NCBI GenBank assembly: GCA_016219005.1
Contig: JACRCN010000076.1
Location: 1-39,325, forward strand
From: Deltaproteobacteria bacterium
Lineage (GTDB): Bacteria > Desulfobacterota > Desulfobacteria > Desulfobacterales > SpSt-501
Direction: 5' to 3'
DNA length: 39,325 nucleotides
This document shows positions 1 through 8,366 of this stretch, one piece after another; position 1 is the first letter of the stretch; each line of letters starts with the position of its first letter. The notes below the pieces were generated by a model. The model worked only from the letters and a program-made list of their open reading frames with translations, ran no database searches and was not told the origin of the DNA. The position numbers and the translations under genes were made by a program.

Positions 1-107
1 CACGCGAATATCAGAGTGGTCAAACGTCGACAAACTGGCCCCGTCTCTGTCTATGCTTTGAATTCATATTCGAAAAAAGACCCAAAAAAAGGGACAGGAA
101 ATTCTGT

Positions 108-1004
108 TTGCTATTGACAACTGTCAGCCATATCAGCAGCACAACCAATTTTACGGTCGTGGATACATGGCGCTTCTGGATCATCCACCTGTGGGTGGAG
201 GGTTTTTTTGAGTTGTTTGTAACCGTCCTGGTCGCGGTCACCTTTTACCAACTGGGTGTTGTCCGGCGTACCAACGTGGTTCGGGTCATTTACATGGATG
301 CCATACTCTTTCTGGCCGGCGGCATCATCGGAACGGCACACCACTGGTATTGGACGGGGCAGGCCAACTTTACGATGGCTTTGGCAGCCATGTTTTCGGC
401 GCTCGAAGTGGTACCGCTCACCCTTTTAACACTTGACGCTTGGGACTTTATCAAGTTGACCGGGACCAAGGCATCAAGCGGTACTCCAAAAAAAATCATT
501 CCACACAAATGGGCATTTTATTTTCTCATGGCAGTTGGCTTCTGGAATTTTGTGGGTGCCGGCATCTTCGGATTCCTGATCAATATGCCGGTGGTCAGCT
601 ACTTTGAAGCAGGCACCATATTGACGCTGAACCACGGCCATGCTGCCTTGTTGGGCGCTTTCGGCATGTTGGCCATGGCGCTGGCGGTGCTGGGTCTGCG
701 GCATGTGCTGACGGATGAGCAGTGGGCCGTGCCGGAAAAGTTCATCAAGCTTTCTTTTTGGGGCTTAAACGTCGGATTGGCCCTGATGGTGATCACCAAC
801 TTGTTTCCGGTGGGTGTTTTGCAGATCTGGGATGTCCTCGAAAATGGCTACTGGCATGCACGGAGTCTTGAATTCATAGGGCAGGACCGGATTCGGCTGC
901 TGGAGTGGGCCAGCATGCCTTCGCACGTGACCTTGATTATGCTGGGTGTGCTACCGATGGTGATTGCATCCGGATTGACCTACCTGAAGATAAGGAAGGC
1001 CTGA
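108..1004 (+). CDS. norB: Quinol-type nitric oxide reductase (NorB/NorZ), C-terminal half only
   Basis: This is the C-terminal half of a heme-copper-family nitric oxide reductase, a membrane enzyme reducing NO to N2O. Visible landmarks are the HLWVEGFFE motif (His27 and Glu31, FeB side), GTAHHWYW (His78, His79, FeB ligands), Glu100 in FSALE, and NHGH (His176, His178, heme b and b3 ligands). About seven hydrophobic segments follow one another. Full qNOR proteins are about 750 residues, so the N-terminal helices and soluble domain are missing. The frame stays open to base 1 of the window, but the residues it encodes upstream (about 1-107) are polar and unlike the expected membrane helices. The listed TTG start is only the first possible start codon in this stretch. 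I read it as a 5'-truncated gene, probably non-functional alone. An alternative is an assembly or insertion junction near base 100. Family assignment is firm; the status of the gene is uncertain. Confidence 0.75.
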   Translation: MLLTTVSHISSTTNFTVVDTWRFWIIHLWVEGFFELFVTVLVAVTFYQLGVVRRTNVVRVIYMDAILFLAGGIIGTAHHWYWTGQANFTMALAAMFSALEVVPLTLLTLDAWDFIKLTGTKASSGTPKKIIPHKWAFYFLMAVGFWNFVGAGIFGFLINMPVVSYFEAGTILTLNHGHAALLGAFGMLAMALAVLGLRHVLTDEQWAVPEKFIKLSFWGLNVGLALMVITNLFPVGVLQIWDVLENGYWHARSLEFIGQDRIRLLEWASMPSHVTLIMLGVLPMVIASGLTYLKIRKA

Positions 1005-1148
1005 TAGGATCGACCTGCTCAACTCTATGTTCCGGAAGAAAAAGTGGTATGGATGACGCACCGTGAACGATATCTTGGGTCCATCGGGCGGTTATCTCAA
1101 AGCCTCATCACCCTCATGGAAGATCATTCATGGCTGATTGTTTCAGCA

Positions 1149-2177
1149 TCAGGAGCCTATGCTGTAATGCTCGCGCATCAGCCGGGAAATATGCCGGATC
1201 CGGTCAAAGGCCCTTTCAACCGTCTTTTCGCGATCCGGATTGACCAGACAGCAGGTCGCGGGCGAAAGGAGGCTGCGGGACAACAATAGATTAAAATCGA
1301 TGCCTTTCTCCCGGAGCACGCGCCATACATTTTCGAGCTGGCACGCAAGACTTTGAAAATTCTCCTTCTCGAAGGCTTCGATGCTGGTCGGGACGATCCC
1401 CCACACGATAGTTCCGCCACGATTCAAAAACTTCCGAATGGATGTCGCATAGGCGGAGAAGATCTCGGCATTGGTGTAGATGTCCAGGGATAGGACATCG
1501 AGGTCAAGTCCAAGCAGAAAGTCCCAATCCGGGTTGCCGCACAGGTGAATCCCCCGTGGCCGCTCCACCAGTGCGAAAAACTGATCCAGGTCGGTCTTGG
1601 CCTTTATATCGCCATACCCCGCCAGCGCGGAAAACAGAAACTGCATTCCTGGCTCGTCCACGAACATGAACGCGTTAGCGTTGCGCTCTTTGAGCTTCTG
1701 CAGTTGGGCGTTGATGCGTCGGGCCATGAACTCCAGCATGAACGGCCGCACCGTGTCGTTAAAGAGAATCGGGCGTTCGTCCTCGTCCAGGACGTTGAAC
1801 CCGAAGCTGATGGGGCCTTCGAGTTGGCCTCGAATAGCCGGGCGGTCTCCGAGGTACAGGTTGAGAAACTGCTGGTAGACGACCGAGTAGTCCAGACTAA
1901 CATCGAAATAGTTCGGATCCTCGAAATGGGCCAGTGTTTCCTCCAGTTCCGCGATAAATTTCTTGGTGGAGAAAGACAACTTGCGATTTTGAAGGTCCAG
2001 GCAAATCCCCGGAAAGTGTTCGGAGGCTTGGACGTACATATCCTCATAATAGCTGTAATTCGGCAACTGCGGCCAAAAGGGAATGTCCAGTGACAGGGCG
2101 GCATCCATTGCACGTCGAACATCGGTGTGCGGCATGACGGCCATGGCCGTGGTCAACAGATTTCCGGGAATCGGCAC
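1149..2177 (-). CDS. UROD/MetE-like superfamily protein (core methionine-synthase fold)
   Basis: This 342-residue protein resembles the catalytic half of cobalamin-independent methionine synthase and the uroporphyrinogen-decarboxylase fold. It opens with a PHTD segment followed by IPFWPQLP, typical of the MetE-like proteins of anaerobic Desulfobacterota. Candidate metal ligands are His211 and Cys213 in GIHLCGNPDW and Cys309/Cys310 in SPATCC, matching the His-x-Cys...Cys pattern of MetE. Asp174-Glu175 lie in a FMFVDEP motif. The N-terminal MetE domain that binds folate is absent, so any methyl donor would have to be something other than methyl-folate, such as a methyl-corrinoid protein. The start is GTG at 2177, preceded by the purine-rich AGGTAGGTGG. 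It lies 101 bp downstream of the hemerythrin gene on the same strand. The substrate cannot be told from sequence; methyl transfer is inferred from the family. Confidence 0.7.
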   Translation of the reverse strand: MPIPGNLLTTAMAVMPHTDVRRAMDAALSLDIPFWPQLPNYSYYEDMYVQASEHFPGICLDLQNRKLSFSTKKFIAELEETLAHFEDPNYFDVSLDYSVVYQQFLNLYLGDRPAIRGQLEGPISFGFNVLDEDERPILFNDTVRPFMLEFMARRINAQLQKLKERNANAFMFVDEPGMQFLFSALAGYGDIKAKTDLDQFFALVERPRGIHLCGNPDWDFLLGLDLDVLSLDIYTNAEIFSAYATSIRKFLNRGGTIVWGIVPTSIEAFEKENFQSLACQLENVWRVLREKGIDFNLLLSRSLLSPATCCLVNPDREKTVERAFDRIRHISRLMREHYSIGS

Positions 2178-2278
2178 GTTCCACCTACCTTGATATAAAT
2201 CTCAACAGCCCGATTGGTAAGACCGGCCCTCCTGACAGCCTTGAAAATATTGGGAATATTCTTGCCAAAATCGATGTC

Positions 2279-2836
2279 TTACTTCAGGTAGACACTTTCC
2301 AGATGATCTATCATTTTGTGGAACTCCTCGTGCTTGCCAGCGCCTATTTTTTGGACTTCGATCATTTCAAATCCCTTGAGCAGTTCGGCCAACTTCGCTT
2401 CGGAGAGCTGTTTTTCAGCCAAGGGGAACAAAACGTTGTTCTCCTTGTCGATATGTTGATCCAATAGAGAAATGTAATCCCTTGCGCTTCGGGTGAAATC
2501 AACGGCCGTTAGAGCCGCTCCCGTCTTGAATTGCGAAAAAGCGGCCTTCATTTTCTGCACGCATTCACGCCCCAGTTGATGTTCCCTGAGCATGACGCCG
2601 ATGGGACCCTTGTCTCGGTTGACACCGATCTGCTCCAGTGCCGGGAAGAGCAGTTCTTCTTCCTTCCCATGGTGGCATTTGTCCACAAATACCGTGAAAA
2701 ACTCCAGCAGGTGATCCACGTGTTGAGGATCGCCCAGCTTTCGGGAAGACTCGATCTTTTGGCAAATCCTGTCCAACACCTTGAGGGTCAACTTGACCGC
2801 GTCATGCTCCATTCTCAACTCTTGAATTGCGTTCAT
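2279..2836 (-). CDS. Hemerythrin domain protein
   Basis: A 185-residue all-helical hemerythrin-like protein that should hold a non-heme di-iron centre. Candidate ligands are His11, the HxxxE pair His56/Glu60 in HHGKEEELLFP, His86 in REHQ, and the second HxxxE pair His128/Glu132 in DQHIDKENNVLFP. A further HEEFH segment lies near residues 169-173. The frame extends 13 codons upstream, but ATG at 2836 is preceded at good distance by AAGGAG and is preferred. Family roles include O2 or NO binding and protection of iron-sulfur proteins. The nearby nitric oxide reductase remnant makes a link to nitrosative or oxygen stress plausible, but that is inference. A palindrome at 2928-2942 and a short hairpin at about 2902-2922 lie upstream and could be regulatory. 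Confidence 0.88.
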   Translation of the reverse strand: MNAIQELRMEHDAVKLTLKVLDRICQKIESSRKLGDPQHVDHLLEFFTVFVDKCHHGKEEELLFPALEQIGVNRDKGPIGVMLREHQLGRECVQKMKAAFSQFKTGAALTAVDFTRSARDYISLLDQHIDKENNVLFPLAEKQLSEAKLAELLKGFEMIEVQKIGAGKHEEFHKMIDHLESVYLK

Positions 2837-2927
2837 AACCGGACTCCTTTTTGGGGTTCCTATACACAGCGGCAAATGAATTAGCGCATCGACTATTTAC
2901 AAACCCGCGCCTATGCGGGGTTGGTAA

Positions 2928-2942
2928 TTGCGACATGCGCAA
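2928..2942. promoter_or_regulatory. Palindrome upstream of the hemerythrin gene, candidate operator
   Basis: TTGCG-ACATG-CGCAA is a perfect dyad with 5-bp arms and a 5-bp spacer, about 90 bp upstream of the hemerythrin start. The dimension would suit a dimeric helix-turn-helix regulator, but short dyads also occur by chance and no matching second copy was found in the window. Confidence 0.2.
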
Positions 2943-3046
2943 CTATTTATGACGCTGTGCATAAAAACGTAATTCCACTTATAATGAGAAAATTGCAGTG
3001 GGTGAAGGCTGGGCGCCCCATTGTTCGAAGAGTTTAAGAGTATAAT

Positions 3047-3239
3047 TCATATAGAAATCTGAAAAATTCTGCAATCCATTAATCGGTGGGCTCCGTGCCT
3101 GGAACGAACCTTGATCTGGACAGAAGAAATTTGAGATCAGCAGATGAAAGCGCAGGGTTAGGAGATTGCAAATTTGGTTCAGGTTGGTGGGGTTGTAGGG
3201 GCAATCAAGCTTTGGGATAGTTCGCGACCTCTCAGAAAA
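3047..3239 (+). repeat. Dispersed direct repeat, copy A (about 190 bp)
   Basis: This non-coding block matches 8367-8554 in the same orientation. The best-conserved part, 3098-3239 against 8413-8554, is about 141 bp at roughly three-quarters identity by eye. Shared landmarks are CCTGGAACGAA, ATTTGAGAT, TTTGGTTCAGGT and CAATCAAGCTTTGG. Before 3098 the similarity is weaker but continues. This copy lies just beyond the 3' end of the liv operon. No long open frame or known transposase end is visible in it. The rest of the 2837-3412 gap holds the palindrome at 2928 and the hairpin at 3284. Confidence 0.75.
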
Positions 3240-3283
3240 GGCCCTTCGGTGATAGGTCGAATAATATCCTTAAAATGAAGCAG

Positions 3284-3313
3284 AATGACCGCTTTCTACC
3301 TAAAGCGATCATT
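3284..3313 (-). terminator. Hairpin terminating the liv operon (possibly bidirectional)
   Basis: The arms AATGACCGCTTT and AAAGCGATCATT form a 12-bp stem with a single mismatch (G-U on one strand) and a 6-nt loop. T-rich sequence follows on the plus strand and a weaker T-rich stretch follows on the minus strand. It lies about 100 bp beyond the livF stop. A smaller 5-bp hairpin (3334-3348) followed by ATTTCTTT on the minus strand lies between the two. Confidence 0.5.
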
Positions 3314-3412
3314 TTTCAAGGGGCCAAAGAAATGGGCAGGTTTTGCCCTAACAGCGTGGCTATGATCGTCGCAGGGGCAAGCTATCCGGCAAAATCAGCA
3401 AGCCCTTATTGC

Positions 3413-4111
3413 TTACACCGAAAGATACCGTGACTGAATTTCCTCGTTGGAGAGAAGATCTGCCCGGGTACCCTCATAACGAATAATCCCCTTGTCGATG
3501 ACGTATCCCCGGTCGGCAATCGAAAGCGCAAAACGGGCGTTCTGCTCAGCGAGAAGAATCGGCATGTTCGATTTCAGGCCGACGATGACCCCGGCAAGCT
3601 CCTCCACGATCACCGGTGCAAGCCCCTCGCACGGTTCGTCCAGCAGCAGCACCAACGGGTTGCCCGCCAAGGCCCGGGCGATGGCAAGCATCTGCTGCTC
3701 GCCACCGGAGAGATTGCCGCCCTTGCGGGCCCTCAGGCGTGCCAGAAGCGGGAAAGTCTGGTAGATCCGGCCGGGGTCCCACGGGGTTTGCTCTTCGCGG
3801 GCCGGCAGGATCGCTACTTCCAGATTCTCGTGGACCGTGAGGCCCGGAAAAATGCGCCGGTCCTCGGGGACGAAGGCCATGCCCCTGCGGGCCTTTTCAT
3901 AAACCGGCAGGTGGGTGATGTCGTCCTCCTTGAAAAAAACCCGGCCTGACTTCGGCGGGTTCACCCCCATGATCCCGCGCATCGTGGTGGATTTTCCCGC
4001 CCCGTTGCGTCCGAGAAGGCAGACGATCTCCCCGGGCCGCACCTCCAGCGACACGCCTTGGAGCACGTGGCTGTCGCCGTAATACACCTGGATATCAGAG
4101 ACCTGCAGCAT
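3413..4111 (-). CDS. livF: Branched-chain amino acid ABC transporter ATP-binding protein LivF
   Basis: One of two ATPases that power the liv-type importer at the inner face of the membrane. It has the Walker A motif GRNGAGKST, the ABC signature LSGGEQQMLAIARAL and the Walker B segment LVLLLDEPCEGLAP, with the switch His replaced by the AEQN segment usual for LivF. The frame begins at TTG 4126, but ATG at 4111 with GGGGGCAG upstream gives the usual N-terminus (MLQVSDIQVYYG, about 232 residues). It overlaps livG by 17 bp, so the two are translationally coupled. It is the last gene of the operon. Confidence 0.93.
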   Translation of the reverse strand: MLQVSDIQVYYGDSHVLQGVSLEVRPGEIVCLLGRNGAGKSTTMRGIMGVNPPKSGRVFFKEDDITHLPVYEKARRGMAFVPEDRRIFPGLTVHENLEVAILPAREEQTPWDPGRIYQTFPLLARLRARKGGNLSGGEQQMLAIARALAGNPLVLLLDEPCEGLAPVIVEELAGVIVGLKSNMPILLAEQNARFALSIADRGYVIDKGIIRYEGTRADLLSNEEIQSRYLSV

Positions 4112-4868
4112 CGAGACTGCCCCCAAGGTAGGCCCGTTTCACGTGCGGGTTGGCCCGGATCTCCTCGGGGGATCCCTCGGCCAGCAGCCCCCCTTGGTTC
4201 AGCACAAAAATTTTTTCGGCAACCGAAAAGACCACTTTCATGTCGTGCTCTGTGATGAAAAAGGTCGTGTCGGACCTCTCGGACAGATCCTTGATCAGCC
4301 GAATCATGCGGTCGGTTTCCTCGGGGTTCATGCCGGCCGTGGGCTCGTCGAGCAGGACCAGCCGCGGCCGGCGCGCCAGCACGATGGCGATCTCGATCAG
4401 CCGCTTGTCCCCGTATGCCAGGGTTGAAACCACCCGGTGGGATTGCCCCGTCAGACCCACCCGGGACAGTATCTGCTCGGCTTCCTCGGCCAAGTTCCGG
4501 CGCTTTTCGATTGCGCCGAGGCAAGAGAAGCTGCTGCCGTGGTGGACCACGAGCGGGACCAGCACGTTTTCGAGGACCGTGAGCGCCGGGAAAATGTTGG
4601 TGATCTGAAACGACCGCAGCAACCCCATCCCGACCAACCGGTGGGCTGGCGCTCGAGTGATGTCGCGCCCCTCAAAGAAAACCCGGCCGGAAGTTGGGCG
4701 GTAGCGGCCGGATACCACATTGTAAAAAGTGGTCTTTCCGGCACCGTTGGGCCCGATGAGGGCGCAGAGCTGGCCGGGCTGGATCTTGAGCGACACATTG
4801 CTGAGGGCCTGAAACTTCCCGAAACTCCGACTAACCTCTTGCACCTCGAGGAGGATCTGCTCAGTCAT
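4095..4868 (-). CDS. livG: Branched-chain amino acid ABC transporter ATP-binding protein LivG
   Basis: The second ATPase of the liv importer, 257 residues, the usual length. Walker A is GPNGAGKTT near residue 38, the signature region is LAYGDKRLIEIA (the LivG form of LSGGQ), and Walker B reads LVLLDEPTAGMNPEE. The switch His lies in FITEHDMKVVF. Start ATG at 4868 overlaps the livM stop by four bases (ATGA) and is preceded by a GGTGGAAAGGG ribosome site inside livM. It works with LivF on the LivH-LivM membrane pore. Confidence 0.94.
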   Translation of the reverse strand: MTEQILLEVQEVSRSFGKFQALSNVSLKIQPGQLCALIGPNGAGKTTFYNVVSGRYRPTSGRVFFEGRDITRAPAHRLVGMGLLRSFQITNIFPALTVLENVLVPLVVHHGSSFSCLGAIEKRRNLAEEAEQILSRVGLTGQSHRVVSTLAYGDKRLIEIAIVLARRPRLVLLDEPTAGMNPEETDRMIRLIKDLSERSDTTFFITEHDMKVVFSVAEKIFVLNQGGLLAEGSPEEIRANPHVKRAYLGGSLDAAGL

Positions 4869-5833
4869 GGTTTAGGCCCTTTCCACCGACGGGTAAGGAG
4901 GCCGAGTAAGCTGCCCAAAACCCCTTTGGGGAAGGCCAGCACCAGCACGACAAGGATCCCCCCGAGAAAAATCATCCAGTTGGTGGTGTAAGCCGTGATC
5001 ACATGCTCCAATACAAAGAAAATGGCGGCCCCCACGGCAGGGCCGAGGTACACGCCTGAGCCACCCAGGATGGTCATGAGCACGGCTTTCCCGGAGAAGG
5101 ACCAGTGCAGCATCTCGGGTGAGGCAATGCGGTTGAAAAAAGCAAACAGCGCGCCGGCCAGCCCGGCCAGGGCCCCTGCCAGGATGAACGCAAACAGCCG
5201 AACCGCGCGGACGTTGGCACCCACGAAGGAAACCCGCAAGCTGTTTTCGCGAGTCCCCCTCAGCAGCAGTCCGAAGGGCGAATTAACCACGCGAAATAGC
5301 AGCAGCGCGCCGAGCGCCGTAATCAGCAGCACGAGAAAATAGAAGTTTATTGGATTGAAGAGGTTTACTCCCCATCCGAACAGGTTGAGCTCGGGCAGGG
5401 TGAAGTTACCGAGACCGTCACTCCCGCCGGTCACCGAGCGCCAGTTGTGGGCGATGGTAAAAAGCATCATCCCGAAACCCAGGGTCAGGATCGCAAAATA
5501 GATCTCATCGAGCCGCACGCAGAACCAACCGATTACCACTGCGAGCACAGCCGAGCCGATGAACGCCGCCGCCATCGCGGCCCACAGGGAGTCGGGTCCA
5601 TGGATGAGGGTCAGTACCGCAAAATACGACCCGGCACCGAAGAAGCCTGCCTGGCCGAAGGATAATAGTCCCGTGTAACCGAAGAGCAGGTTGAAGCTCA
5701 AGGCAAACAGGCTCATGGTCAGAATTTCAGTCAGTACGATGACCCCGTACATGGATAGGAAAAGCGGGGCGGCCATGAGCGCCAACAGGATCAGGCTGGC
5801 TGGAAGGACATGTCCCCGCAGGAGAGAATTCAT
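4865..5833 (-). CDS. livM: Branched-chain amino acid ABC transporter permease LivM
   Basis: One of two membrane subunits of the importer, about 322 residues with eight to nine hydrophobic segments. The family stretch SFNLLFGYTGLLSFGQAGFF is seen near the N-terminus, and the coupling helix region with GTRENSLRVSFVG toward the middle. ATG at 5833 follows GGAGGTGAGGCC at the right distance; the upstream in-frame ATG at 5860 lies inside livH and is less likely. The livH stop and this start are separated by a single base, indicating tight coupling. Confidence 0.93.
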   Translation of the reverse strand: MNSLLRGHVLPASLILLALMAAPLFLSMYGVIVLTEILTMSLFALSFNLLFGYTGLLSFGQAGFFGAGSYFAVLTLIHGPDSLWAAMAAAFIGSAVLAVVIGWFCVRLDEIYFAILTLGFGMMLFTIAHNWRSVTGGSDGLGNFTLPELNLFGWGVNLFNPINFYFLVLLITALGALLLFRVVNSPFGLLLRGTRENSLRVSFVGANVRAVRLFAFILAGALAGLAGALFAFFNRIASPEMLHWSFSGKAVLMTILGGSGVYLGPAVGAAIFFVLEHVITAYTTNWMIFLGGILVVLVLAFPKGVLGSLLGLLTRRWKGPKP

Positions 5834-5834
5834 G

Positions 5835-6695
5835 TCAGGCCTCACCTCCGAAAAGGCCACGGGGGCGGGTCAGAAGGATCACGGCCAGCAGGATGTAGGG
5901 AAGGGCCATCTGCACATCCGGTAGAAAGGTCGTCCCGAAGGAGTTGAGCATCCCGAGGATGAGGGCCCCGGCAAACGCGCCGGGAAAGCTTCCCATGCCG
6001 CCGATAACCACCACGATGAAGCTTTCGATAATGATCCGCTCCCCCATGGCGGGGCCCACGCTCTGGTGGGGGGCTGCTAAGGCGCCTCCCAGGGCGGCCA
6101 GCCAGGCGCCGAATCCGAAGACAGCCGTGTACATCATCGGCACACGGACGCCAACAATCTCGGCCATCTGCCGGTCCATGGCAGCCGCACGCAAGATCTT
6201 GCCCCAACGGGTGAACGAGAAGAAGGCCCAGAGAGCGATGCCCACCAGCGGGCCGAGAATGACAAGAAATAAGCGGTAAACCGGATAACTCTGCGAGAAT
6301 AACTGGATCACCCCGGCGAGGATCTGCGGCGGGTTGACCACGTGATAGGCCGCCCCCCAGATGAGCCGCACGCCGTCGTCCAGAAAGAGCATGACACCAA
6401 AGGTGAGCAGGAGTTGAAAACTCACGTCTCGGCTGTAAAGGGGCCGCAGCAGAAAACGCTCGAGCAGGATCGACAAAACGGCGACGATAGGCGGGCCCAG
6501 CAGCAGCCCGATCCAGAAGGAGCCCACCCACCGTACGAACTGCATGCAGAGGTAGGCGCCCAGCATGAACAGGGATCCGTGGGCAAAGTTCAGCACCCCC
6601 ATAACCCCGAATATGGTGGTCAGGCCTATGGAGATCAGGAACAGCAGCATCCCCCAGGACAAGCCGTTTAATAGGTTGGCGAGGAAACCTTCCAC
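5835..6695 (-). CDS. livH: Branched-chain amino acid ABC transporter permease LivH
   Basis: The other membrane subunit, 286 residues with about eight hydrophobic segments. The diagnostic N-terminus NLLNGLSWGMLLFLISIGLT and the motif GVMGVLNFAHGSLFMLGAY identify LivH. The C-terminal half carries VVIGGMGSFPGAFAGALILG, also typical. The start is GTG at 6695 with GGAG eight bases upstream. It is separated from livK by 173 bp that contain two stable hairpins, so livK message is probably more abundant than this gene's. Confidence 0.93.
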   Translation of the reverse strand: MEGFLANLLNGLSWGMLLFLISIGLTTIFGVMGVLNFAHGSLFMLGAYLCMQFVRWVGSFWIGLLLGPPIVAVLSILLERFLLRPLYSRDVSFQLLLTFGVMLFLDDGVRLIWGAAYHVVNPPQILAGVIQLFSQSYPVYRLFLVILGPLVGIALWAFFSFTRWGKILRAAAMDRQMAEIVGVRVPMMYTAVFGFGAWLAALGGALAAPHQSVGPAMGERIIIESFIVVVIGGMGSFPGAFAGALILGMLNSFGTTFLPDVQMALPYILLAVILLTRPRGLFGGEA

Positions 6696-6749
6696 GCTAT
6701 TCTCCGATACGGAGCCATGAGTTCATCCATCCGGAAACGACTATGGCGG

Positions 6750-6809
6750 CCCTCTGTTAGAGGTACAGAGGGTCCGCAGGGAACCCGCCGCAGCGAGCTC
6801 CCCGCGGAC
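6750..6809 (-). other. Tandem stem-loops between livK and livH
   Basis: Two adjacent hairpins lie in the livK-livH gap. The first is a perfect 8-bp stem CCCTCTGT/ACAGAGGG (6750-6772). The second has arms GTCCGC...GCGGAC extended inward by G-U and G-C pairs (6772-6809), about 10 bp in total. On the minus strand no T-run follows, so complete termination is unlikely. They look like 3' mRNA-stabilising or partial-termination structures that raise the amount of binding protein over membrane parts. A T5 run follows on the plus strand, but no plus-strand gene precedes it. Confidence 0.55.
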
Positions 6810-6868
6810 GTTTTTCAAGCCTCGGTGAAAAGGTCAATGTATTTGTTGCCGAGTGGGATTCGGGATTG

Positions 6869-8092
6869 CTACTTTATTTTGCAACCGGTCTCATCCACCG
6901 TCGGGGTGATGTCCTTGCCCGCGAAAGCCCGGATCGGCTTTAGAATGCGGATGGGCATTTGGGGGTCGGCGGCGGTTTTGCCCCACACGCCGTCGGTCAC
7001 AGCCTGGTGGTCTTCGGGCCGGATGAAGATCGTGCCGACCGGAAGCTCGATCGACAACCCCTCCAGAGCATCTACGATCTTTTCTTTTTCTACGGACTTG
7101 GCCTTGCCGGCGGCGGCGGCGTAGGTTTTAACCGCGCCGTAGGCGCCATGCGCGTTGTAGGAAGGATAGACGTTGAACCGTTTGAGGTAGGCGTCGACAA
7201 AGGCCTTGTTGATCGGCGTGTTGTTGGCCTGAAACCAATAGCGGGTCCCCACCCAGATCCCCTCGGGCATCTTCTCTTTCAGCGCGTAAAGCACCTCGGT
7301 TGCGGCCCCCAGCGTCATGAGGATTTCCCGCTTGCCGTCAAAGAACCCCATGTCCCCGGCTTGGCGCACGAAGTCGATAAGATTGCCGCCCCACAGCGAG
7401 ATCAACACCCCATCGGCTTTGGAGTTCATGATCTTGGTGACGTACGCGGAGAAGTCGGTGGTGGCGGACGGCGGGAAGGCTACATCCGCTCTCGGGAGGA
7501 ACACCGTATCGGGTTTCTTTTTGGATAGGTACTTCTGGAAGTACTCCCAGGATTGATGGCCAAAGGAATAATCCGGGCCGGCCGTGGTCCAGGTCTTCGC
7601 CTTCATTTCGGCGGCAATGGACGAGGCCATGGATATATTCTGGTTGATGTTCAGCGAGACGCGGAAGGTGTAACGGTTGCAGTTGGTCCCGGTAACGTCG
7701 GGAACCGCGGCATGGGTAATGATGAGCGGCGTCTTCAGTTCCTTCATCACCGGCGCGACCGCGGAAGCAACCCCGCTCGAGTCGATGCCCATGACGATAT
7801 CGACCTCGTTTTCATATACCAGTTTGCGGATTACGCGAATTCCCACATCCGGCTTGCCGGTATCGTCCTCGAAAATAGCCTCGACCTTCCGACCGTTGAT
7901 GCCGCCTGCCTTGTTGATCTCATCGATTGCCAGTTCCGCACCCTGCTTGGCGAACTGCCCGTAGGTGGCAAAGGGGCCGGACATGATGTAGACGAAGCCG
8001 ATCTTGACTGGCTTGTCGGCCGCAAACCCTGATCCTGCAATTAATAATCCGACACCGAGGGCCAAAACAACAGCAAGACTTTTTCTTTTCAT
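6869..8092 (-). CDS. livK: Branched-chain amino acid-type ABC transporter substrate-binding protein LivK
   Basis: A secreted periplasmic binding protein of the leucine-binding family, about 407 residues. The signal peptide is MKRKSLAVVLALGVGLLIAG ending at FA-A, then the mature protein begins KPVKIGFVYIMSGPFATYG. The motif GGINGRKVEAIFEDD and the later IMSKADGVLI-like core are typical of type I periplasmic-binding proteins. The frame is open further upstream (to 8179), but AAGGAG six bases before ATG 8092 fixes the start. The ligand cannot be read from sequence; relatives bind branched-chain or other amino acids, amides or aromatic acids. It is the first gene of the five-gene liv operon. Confidence 0.92.
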   Translation of the reverse strand: MKRKSLAVVLALGVGLLIAGSGFAADKPVKIGFVYIMSGPFATYGQFAKQGAELAIDEINKAGGINGRKVEAIFEDDTGKPDVGIRVIRKLVYENEVDIVMGIDSSGVASAVAPVMKELKTPLIITHAAVPDVTGTNCNRYTFRVSLNINQNISMASSIAAEMKAKTWTTAGPDYSFGHQSWEYFQKYLSKKKPDTVFLPRADVAFPPSATTDFSAYVTKIMNSKADGVLISLWGGNLIDFVRQAGDMGFFDGKREILMTLGAATEVLYALKEKMPEGIWVGTRYWFQANNTPINKAFVDAYLKRFNVYPSYNAHGAYGAVKTYAAAAGKAKSVEKEKIVDALEGLSIELPVGTIFIRPEDHQAVTDGVWGKTAADPQMPIRILKPIRAFAGKDITPTVDETGCKIK

Positions 8093-8366
8093 CGCCATCT
8101 CCTTTCGCGGCAAACCGGGGTTGTCTCCAATACCGCAGAGCGAATTTAAAGCGCGGGACAATCCTTCGCCAAGCAGCATTTCCTATAATCAACGGATCTG
8201 ATCGATGCAAGCCTTTTTATGGCCTACCACCGTTGTTCTCCCAACGACTCAATGCCCCACGGTCATAGCGGCCTCCATAAGCACCACGACGTTAGAGCCG
8301 TACTCCAGCAGCAAGCTGGGCGAAAGGAGTAGGAAAATATGAACTTACTGGCAACCTATGAACATT

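Noticed and set aside
1044-1289. Plus-strand open frame of 81 codons after the reductase remnant
   Set aside because: Most of it is antisense to the MetE-like gene, and no ribosome site or domain supports it.
2240-2265. AATATT-GGG-AATATT palindrome between the hemerythrin and MetE-like genes
   Set aside because: Its arms are low-complexity and self-complementary, and it fits no known operator. Too weak to call.
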